This document shows positions 27,140 to 32,159 of a DNA stretch of 32,159 bases, piece by piece. The notes beneath the pieces are model-generated. The model made no database searches, was not told where the DNA came from, and saw only the letters and a program-made list of their open reading frames with translations. This stretch comes from Nevskia sp. (GTDB lineage: Bacteria > Pseudomonadota > Gammaproteobacteria > Nevskiales > Nevskiaceae). The position numbers and the translations under genes were made by a program. The DNA lies in NCBI GenBank assembly GCA_030694365.1, contig JAUXYM010000069.1:1-32159 (forward strand). The letters are read 5' to 3'. The number at the start of each line of letters is the position of its first letter. Position 1 is the stretch's first letter.

Positions 27140-27605
27140 GCGGACCTCCGAGCGGAGTCGTCGCGGCCACGGGCCGGCAGCGTTTCAGCGCCAGCGTCCA
27201 GGCATCGTCGGCATTCTCTCGATACATCAGCATGGAATAGATAACGGCGAAACCAATGGTCGGCGCCAGGCCTGGCGCCAAGGTCAGCAAGATACTCGGC
27301 GTGCCAATGAACAGATGCACGCTGATCAGCAGGGTGTAGGTAAGCGTCAGGCTGCCGGTGATCGCCAACAGCGCGCCGCGTTTCGGCGTGCTGGGCAGCC
27401 AGAACAGCGCGCGCATCAGCGCAACGCAGCTCATGGTGATGATCACGCTCATCGTCCAATGCGCCACGCCGATCAGCACGGCACGCGGCCAGCCGACGTG
27501 GCGGTTCACGAACAGCGCCCAAAGGCCATAGGCCATCGCCCCTAGAACAGCGCCCAGCGGGCTGTCCATCAGGCGATAAAGGCCTCCCGGAAAACGATCT
27601 CGCAT
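27126..27605 (-). CDS. Integral membrane protein of unknown function, first gene of a three-gene unit
   Basis: 159 aa. Four transmembrane helices are visible (about 15-33, 42-65, 80-100, 107-127). The segment LIGVAHWTMSVIITMSCVALMRALF has no family I recognise. The C-terminal tail (about 130-159) is hydrophilic and cytoplasmic. GGAG 8 nt before the ATG supports the start. It overlaps the DinB-like gene by 14 nt and heads the unit with the ATP-grasp gene. The 230-nt region upstream (27606-27835) has no gene and includes an AT-rich stretch near 27755-27780. Confidence 0.75.
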   Translation of the reverse strand: MRDRFPGGLYRLMDSPLGAVLGAMAYGLWALFVNRHVGWPRAVLIGVAHWTMSVIITMSCVALMRALFWLPSTPKRGALLAITGSLTLTYTLLISVHLFIGTPSILLTLAPGLAPTIGFAVIYSMLMYRENADDAWTLALKRCRPVAATTPLGGPHARA

Positions 27606-27835
27606 CCCTCACAACTCCGAACGAGCGCCCTGTGCGCCGTTATGACCTACCTTGCCGCCAGGGACTCAGCACGGGCTATACCCGGAAGGTCCGAATTCAT
27701 GCTCGATCCTGCCTGTGACTTCAGGTATCAGGATCCAGCAGCTAAGCGGGTGTTATTTGAGCAATATTCTAACTTGCTTGCGCCATCGTCCATGCCTGCT
27801 CCCACGGACAGCGCGCAGCGGCAACTTCGGCGGGC

Positions 27836-28315
27836 TTACTCGGCTTCGGCAGGCGCTTTCAGCAGACCGCTGTATTGCCTGTCCGCAGCCGCCTTGTAGC
27901 CGGGTATGTCCTTCTGCCACAGCTTGCTGACCTTCTCGTTGTAGTTCAGGTACAGCTTGCCATCGACCACCGACCAGGCCGATGGTTCGGTCGGTGCCAG
28001 ATGGCCCTTGGCGGTGCCATAGGCGCAGTAACCGCCGTACTGCGGCGCGTATTTCGCCGGCTCGGCCTTGAAGCGATCGAGATTGGCCTGGCTGGCGAAC
28101 TTCCATTTCGCGCCCATCCAGTCGGTGGCGAATTCGTCGCGTCCCGGCGTCGGCTTGCCGTCGACGAAGTAGGCGACCGGGTCATAGCCGCGGATCGCGA
28201 CACCGCCCGGTGCGAACACCGCCGACGCCGCACCGGCGATCATCGCCGACGACAGCCCCACCAGCAATAACACGGCTGAGAGGCCCCGAAGAACTTTCTC
28301 CAGTATCCGGTTCAT
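27836..28315 (-). CDS. Exported YHS-domain protein, copy 2
   Basis: 159 aa from ATG 28315 (28321 adds two residues). An N-terminal signal or anchor helix (VLRGLSAVLLLVGLSSAMIAGAASA) leads to a YHS-like domain: IRGYDPVAYFVDGKPTPGRDEF, WKFASQANLDRFKAEPAKYAPQYGGYCAYG. The YHS domain binds metal or heme-like ligands in some proteins, though the Cys pair typical of the classic YHS motif is reduced here to one Cys in GGYCAYG. LYLNYNEKVSKLWQKD follows. It lies 11 nt after copy 1 with a AAGGCGGA site before the start, so both are made from one transcript. Confidence 0.88.
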   Translation of the reverse strand: MNRILEKVLRGLSAVLLLVGLSSAMIAGAASAVFAPGGVAIRGYDPVAYFVDGKPTPGRDEFATDWMGAKWKFASQANLDRFKAEPAKYAPQYGGYCAYGTAKGHLAPTEPSAWSVVDGKLYLNYNEKVSKLWQKDIPGYKAAADRQYSGLLKAPAEAE

Positions 28316-28326
28316 GGCCATCCGCC

Positions 28327-28809
28327 TTATTTCTTGATCACGGTGTCAAACGTGGCATCGGCCTTCTTGATGTATCCCGCCTTGTCCTTCTTCCACTTCT
28401 TCGATACGTCGTCGTCGTAGTTCAGATACAGCTTGTCATCGACGATCGTCCATTGATCCGGCTCGATCTTGACCACATTGCCGACCGCGATGCCGTAGGC
28501 GCAGTAGCCGCCGTACTGCGGCGCGTATTTCGCCGGTTCGGCCTTGAACTTGTCGAGGTGATCCTGGCTGGCGAACTTCCACTTCGCGCCCATCCACTCA
28601 TGGACGAACTTGTCGCTGCCCTTCACTGGCTTGCCGTCGGTGAAATAGGCGACCGGGTCATAGCCGCGGATCGCGGTATCGGTGCGCTTCGGATCGCTGA
28701 AGTAGCCGCCGCCTTCGCCGAAGGTATTGATCGCCGGTGCCGCGAATGCCGGGCCGACAGCGGCCAGGCCGAGCAGCAGAGTGGCTGCGAGCTGCTTGAT
28801 CGAATTCAT
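28327..28809 (-). CDS. Exported YHS-domain protein, copy 1
   Basis: 160 aa. A clear signal peptide (MNSIKQLAATLLLGLAAVGPAFA) precedes a YHS-like domain: IRGYDPVAYFTDGKPVKGSDKF, WKFASQDHLDKFKAEPAKYAPQYGGYCAYG, then WTIVDDKLYLNYDDDVSKKWKKDK. GAGGAG before ATG 28809 supports the start; longer forms lack a signal peptide. It is a tandem paralogue of the next gene; the shared blocks are nearly identical in the APKYAPQYGGYCAYG region. Proteins of this type are periplasmic and occur near stress-regulated envelope genes, with no proven activity. Its upstream region carries copy 2 of the 40-nt element 114 nt before the start. Confidence 0.9.
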   Translation of the reverse strand: MNSIKQLAATLLLGLAAVGPAFAAPAINTFGEGGGYFSDPKRTDTAIRGYDPVAYFTDGKPVKGSDKFVHEWMGAKWKFASQDHLDKFKAEPAKYAPQYGGYCAYGIAVGNVVKIEPDQWTIVDDKLYLNYDDDVSKKWKKDKAGYIKKADATFDTVIKK

Positions 28810-28883
28810 GTTGTTCACTCCTCGATGCGCGGAACACGGTCCGCCATTTGATGACCGCATGATCCTCGCGCAGGACAGCCAAG

Positions 28884-28923
28884 GCCAGTTGACGGCGTCC
28901 GGCTTTTGCTACCGATCGTTCAT
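28884..28923 (-). promoter_or_regulatory. Shared 40-nt element, copy 2 (upstream of YHS genes)
   Basis: The reverse strand begins with the same 19 nt (ATGAACGATCGGTAGCAAA) as the DoxX-like copy and ends ACTGGC. It lies 114 nt from the YHS start codon, against 111 nt for the other. The distance points to a promoter or operator, with the transcript leader below it. Confidence 0.6.
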
Positions 28924-29031
28924 GGCGCGCCGATCCAGCGGCTCCGAACCAACGGCAAGCTTTTAGATTGCGCTCACTCTCTGATCTTTCATATCGTCTC
29001 CCGCCCACCACAGCCAACAGACCCTAGAACC

Positions 29032-29340
29032 ATGATTGCGAACGCAGCGTTTGACCAGATCATCAACAACGGCGGTCATTTCGATGGCAGCGATGGGCAG
29101 CGGCAATTCGTCATTTCTGCATTCGTGACGGCACCGTGGCCGCGATTTCGGCCACGCCGATCGACGAAACCGGCTGTCCCGAAGTCATCAACGTGGCGAA
29201 CCTTCAAATGCTGCCCGGCTTTCTCGATACCCACAGGCAATCTGGGCTGGCCCGCAGGCCCAGGCTCAAGGAGAGCGTGCGTCGTGGCGTCACCACAGTG
29301 ACCTTCGGCTTGTGCTCCATCGCGCGGTATCAGAGCGATT
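29032..29340 (+). pseudogene. Decayed amidohydrolase (D-aminoacylase-like) N-terminus
   Basis: The forward strand from ATG 29032 reads FDQIINNGGHFDGSDG, and after a frameshift near 29105 continues CIRDGTVAAISATP, NLQMLPGFLDTH and VRRGVTTVTFGLCSIA. This is the pattern of amidohydrolases of the N-acyl-D-amino-acid deacylase type: first strand with DG, RDGxIxAI, PGFxDTH, GVTTVxFG. The metal-binding HxH has become THRQ. About 90 codons remain of a normal 480-500, so it is a remnant. Relationship is from pattern memory; exact family not proven. Confidence 0.6.
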
Positions 29341-29657
29341 TCCTGCGCCTGCGCCTGCGCCTGCGCGCGAGCCGCGAGGCTGAGTTGCGCCTGGCGCTTG
29401 AAGCGTTGCTGCCGCGGTGCGCCGCCGGGTCGTCGAGGATCAGGCGCTGGCGACACTGCTGCTGCCGGAAGTGGCGCGGGCGCTATTGGACGGTACGGCA
29501 TCGACGCCCTGAAACAGTGCGTCAGCGCACGGAAGTCAAGCAATCCTAGGCTCTTTGAGTCACGCGACTGCCGGCCTCGTTCAACTATCATTCCAGCATC
29601 GTCTTGCTGTGATTCCGCGCGAGGCCGAATGCACCTGCCGGCACGCGCCCATCCCTG
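29341..29657. other. Non-coding/degenerate stretch before the GGDEF-EAL gene
   Basis: No intact gene is seen. It opens with short CGCCTG repeats (29345-29370). It then has a fragment (REAELRLALEALLPR, then in another frame VVEDQALATLLLPEVARALL, ending with a stop near 29513) that looks like former coding sequence of unknown source. The last 140 nt are the leader of the GGDEF-EAL gene; TATCAT at 29587-29592 is a possible -10 box without a convincing -35. Confidence 0.35.
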
Positions 29658-31799
29658 ATGAAGAGACCGACTTTCAGCGTCAGAACCCGACTGATGACCC
29701 TTTGCCTGGGTCTGGTTGCGGTGCTGGGCGGTGCCAGTCTGGTAATCGGCTCGGTGATCCTGCGCGACCAGGAAGCCAATACGGCGCGCCGGCAGCAGTT
29801 CGAGCGCTTCGAAACCATCTACGCGGCCCAGCAGGCAATGAACCGGGTGCGCCAGCACAGCGCCCAGCTCAACGCCGCGATCCTGACCCCGGACCGACGA
29901 CAACAGAGCCTCGCCCGGCAGGCGCAGATCGAAGCCAAGGCCGGCTTCGATAGCGAACTGCTCAAGCTGTCGAACAGCGATCCGATCAGCGCCAGGCTGA
30001 TCGAGGAAGCCAGCGACGAAATCGACGGCCTGTCAGCGCGCGCCGTCAATGCCGCGGCATCCACTGAGCCCGCACGCGCACCGCCGCTGCTGTCGGCGCT
30101 GCAGCAGCGCATCGACCTGATCGATGAAACCCTGCAGGCCGCCAGCAAGCGCGAACAGATGCGCACCCGCGAATTGCAGGCCGCCGAGCACAGCCGGCTC
30201 AAGGATCTGGTGCGGCTGTCGGCGGCGGTGATTGTCGGTGCCTGCCTGCTCGGCGTGCTGATGACGCTCGGCATCGTCCGCTCGGTGATCCGGCCGCTGC
30301 AGGCCACCACCAACGCCATCCGCCAGGTCAACGCCGGCGAGATCGACATCGACCTGCCGCCGATCCGCCCCGACGAATTCGGCGACATGGCCGTCGCCTT
30401 GCGCCAGTTCCGCGATCAGGCCGAACGCCTGCGCCGGCTCGCCTACCAGGACCCGCTGACCGGCCTCGGCAACCGCGCTCGGCTCGAAGAAACCCTGCAG
30501 CGGGCGATCGACCGCTCGCGGCAGACCCGCGAACCGGTGGCGCTGTTCTATGTCGATCTCGACAACTTCCGCGCCGTCAACGACAAGTTCGGCCACAAGG
30601 CCGGCGATCGCTATCTCTGTGAAGCGACTGCCCGCCTGCACCGCTTCATGCCGCCCGGCGCGCTGCTGTGCCGGTATGGCGGCGACAAGTTCACCATCAC
30701 CGTCGACGGTCTCGATGCCGGTAGTGCGCTGGAAAGCCCACTGCGCGAGCACGCCGACTGTTTGCTGCGCGGCCTCGCCGAAAGCTATCCGTTCGGCGAC
30801 CACCTGCTGAACATGTCGGTGTCGATCGGCATCGCCGTGTTCCCGGGCGATGGCGAAACCGCCGAACAGATCATCGCCAGCGCCGACGCAGCGATGTTCG
30901 TCGCCAAGAAGAATGGCCGCAACAACGCCCGCTTCGCTTCGGCCCAGCTGACCGGCACCATGCGCCGTCAACTGGCGCTGGCCAGCGAGATTCGTCGCGG
31001 CCTGGATCGCAACGAGTTCGAGCCGTTCTACCAGCCGGTGGTCGATGTCGAGCGAGGCCTGGTGGTCGGTGCCGAAGCGCTGCTGCGCTGGCGTCACCCC
31101 GAAAACGGCCTGATGCCACCGAGCGAGTTCATCCAGGTGGCCGAGGAATCCGGGCTGATCAACGAGCTTGGCGAGCTGTGCCTGATCAAGGCGCACGAAC
31201 AGGCTCAGCGCTGGGCTGCCAAGAACCGCCGCCTGCGGGTATCGGTGAACCTGTCGGTGCGCCAGGTGCACGATGGCCGCATCCTGCAACTGCTGCGCGG
31301 CTTCAGCAGCGCGCCAGGCTCGCGCGAGCGTCTGATCGATTTCGAGTTGACCGAAAGCGCGCTGCTCGATTCCACCGAGTACAGCCACACCATGCTGACC
31401 GAGATCAAGCGCCTCGGCTTCCGCATCGGCCTCGACGATTTCGGTACCGGCTATTCGTCGTTCAGCTACCTGCAGCGGCTGCCGATCGACAAGATCAAGA
31501 TCGATCGCCAGTTCGTCACCTCGATGGGCGCTTCCAAGCAGGCGCTGGCGATCGTTTCTGCGACGCTGACCCTGGCCCAGAATCTCGATCTCGGGGTGAT
31601 CGCCGAAGGCGTCGAGAACACCGCGCAGATGCGCCAGCTGCGCATTCTCGGCTGCAAGCTGCAGCAGGGCTTCTACTTCACGCGGGCGCTGCCGGCGGCG
31701 GACTTCGAAGCCTGGGCCGTAGCCTTCGAGGAGAACGGCATGGACGCCCACGCCACCGCCGTGGCAGCACGCGAACCGGTGACCGTCGGCATTCGCTGA
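29658..31799 (+). CDS. Membrane GGDEF-EAL protein; probable c-di-GMP phosphodiesterase
   Basis: 713 aa. Two transmembrane helices (about 12-32 and 185-207) enclose a helical periplasmic sensor; a HAMP linker (about 208-262) follows. The GGDEF domain (about 265-430) has DPLTGLGNRARLEE and FYVDLDNFRAVND, but the signature reads GGDKF (341-345; Lys344 replaces the catalytic Glu) and no RxxD site is present, so cyclase activity is unlikely. The EAL domain is intact: AEALLRWRHP (about 473), NLSVRQ, ELTESALL, LDDFGTGYSS, KIDRQF, AEGVE and QGFYFTRALP. The protein should degrade c-di-GMP, with the GGDKF part possibly sensing GTP. It counters the diguanylate cyclase at 2922-4142. Confidence 0.92.
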   Translation: MKRPTFSVRTRLMTLCLGLVAVLGGASLVIGSVILRDQEANTARRQQFERFETIYAAQQAMNRVRQHSAQLNAAILTPDRRQQSLARQAQIEAKAGFDSELLKLSNSDPISARLIEEASDEIDGLSARAVNAAASTEPARAPPLLSALQQRIDLIDETLQAASKREQMRTRELQAAEHSRLKDLVRLSAAVIVGACLLGVLMTLGIVRSVIRPLQATTNAIRQVNAGEIDIDLPPIRPDEFGDMAVALRQFRDQAERLRRLAYQDPLTGLGNRARLEETLQRAIDRSRQTREPVALFYVDLDNFRAVNDKFGHKAGDRYLCEATARLHRFMPPGALLCRYGGDKFTITVDGLDAGSALESPLREHADCLLRGLAESYPFGDHLLNMSVSIGIAVFPGDGETAEQIIASADAAMFVAKKNGRNNARFASAQLTGTMRRQLALASEIRRGLDRNEFEPFYQPVVDVERGLVVGAEALLRWRHPENGLMPPSEFIQVAEESGLINELGELCLIKAHEQAQRWAAKNRRLRVSVNLSVRQVHDGRILQLLRGFSSAPGSRERLIDFELTESALLDSTEYSHTMLTEIKRLGFRIGLDDFGTGYSSFSYLQRLPIDKIKIDRQFVTSMGASKQALAIVSATLTLAQNLDLGVIAEGVENTAQMRQLRILGCKLQQGFYFTRALPAADFEAWAVAFEENGMDAHATAVAAREPVTVGIR

Positions 31800-31835
31800 G
31801 GCATAGGGAGCTCAAGGCAACGGTCACTGCGCAAG

Positions 31836-32012
31836 CTCGAACCGGCTGTGCTCATCCGCGCTGATCGGGGCAACCAGTCCGCCAGTCACGTGATGCAGGC
31901 CAGGCTGGCCGTCTACACGACAACCGCCTCGATGAGTCGCAAAAGCAACTGCTGAGACAATATCTCCAGCGACAGCTTCTTTATTGATTCGGCCACGAAA
32001 TAGTTGAATAAA
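31836..32012 (+). pseudogene. Decayed IS3-family transposase (OrfB) fragment
   Basis: The forward frame reads LEPAVLIRADRGNQSASHVMQ, then SMSRKSNC*DNISSDSFF and ATK*LNK. Intact IS3-type OrfB proteins have the pattern HSDxGxQYxS...SMSRKGNCYDNAxxESFFxTLKxEL, which holds the second catalytic Asp and the Glu. Here two stops and an apparent short insertion (about 9 nt after SFF) interrupt it, and no upstream or downstream transposase sequence is seen. It is a relic 37 nt after the GGDEF-EAL gene. Confidence 0.7.
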
Positions 32013-32075
32013 GTGATGCGTCTGAATTTGACGTCCGATCTTCCCAGCGAGACCGACACGTGGCCGAATCAATAA
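31981..32075. repeat. Perfect 17-bp inverted repeat, 95 bp overall
   Basis: TTATTGATTCGGCCACG (31981-31997) and CGTGGCCGAATCAATAA (32059-32075) are exact reverse complements 61 nt apart. The local sequence is AT-rich compared with the rest of the window, and a T-run follows at 32091-32096. The left arm lies within the transposase relic. It may be a small non-autonomous element, a deletion scar or a terminator-like structure. 32076-32159 has nothing else I can identify. Confidence 0.6.
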
Positions 32076-32159
32076 TAAAATCAATGTGTTTTTTGTTATT
32101 GAGGCGGCCGGTGCGGTCTAAAACCCTGAGTCACTTCCTGCCACCGTCGGCCGGCTCTT

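Overview
The window is about 32 kb of GC-rich DNA (most genes look well above 60 % GC) from a gammaproteobacterium. The gene set is chromosomal housekeeping: class 2 quinone-linked PyrD, E. coli-type PurB, class II FumC, DsbB, RraA, a DUF1289 protein, RibA and a high-molecular-weight FabG. The small CCxxGCxxC 'oxidoreductase-like' protein, the double-domain FabG and the abundant dispersed palindromes suggest the Nevskiales/Xanthomonadales side of the class. That placement is inference only; there is no rRNA or tRNA to anchor it.

Layout. The left edge (1-140) is the end of an IS5-type insertion sequence with the first 28 codons of its transposase. Next come a lipoprotein (244-906), then a leftward signalling pair of diguanylate cyclase and PAS histidine kinase (4142-931, joined by a TTGA stop/start overlap), then an HSL-type esterase behind a small Cys-rich protein (5493-4294). 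5650-9106 holds a saccharopine-dehydrogenase-like reductase, a histidine-phosphatase-fold protein with a replaced second histidine, a membrane-anchored Ala/Pro-rich protein and a small exported protein. 9403-16679 is a rightward run: FabG4-type reductase, RibA, an unusual UbiB/AarF kinase-like protein overlapping ribA, PyrD, an OmpA-family porin-like protein, DUF1289 and a hot-dog thioesterase. A leftward lipoprotein and purB follow. purB and fumC diverge from a 0.5 kb gap filled by a nested inverted repeat about 300 bp long. 19091-24714 holds fumC, an unknown gene, a quinone oxidoreductase, dsbB, rraA, a DUF475/TerC-like membrane protein and a small unknown gene.

24831-28809 is an accessory-looking leftward block: a DoxX-like membrane protein; an operon of membrane protein, DinB-like protein and ATP-grasp enzyme; and two tandem exported YHS-domain proteins. 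The DoxX-like gene and the YHS pair share a 40-nt element (33/40 identical, first 19 nt identical) at nearly the same distance from their start codons (111 and 114 nt). This is the best candidate in the window for an unrecognised regulon. 29032-29650 holds a decayed amidohydrolase. A GGDEF-EAL protein (29658-31799) with a damaged GGDEF motif comes next. The right edge holds a decayed IS3-family transposase fragment overlapping a perfect 17-bp inverted repeat.

No CRISPR array, tRNA, rRNA or prophage was seen. I found no complete previously undescribed system. The strongest leads are the shared DoxX/YHS element, the UbiB-like protein with altered signature motifs, the membrane/DinB/ATP-grasp operon and the composite palindrome between purB and fumC.
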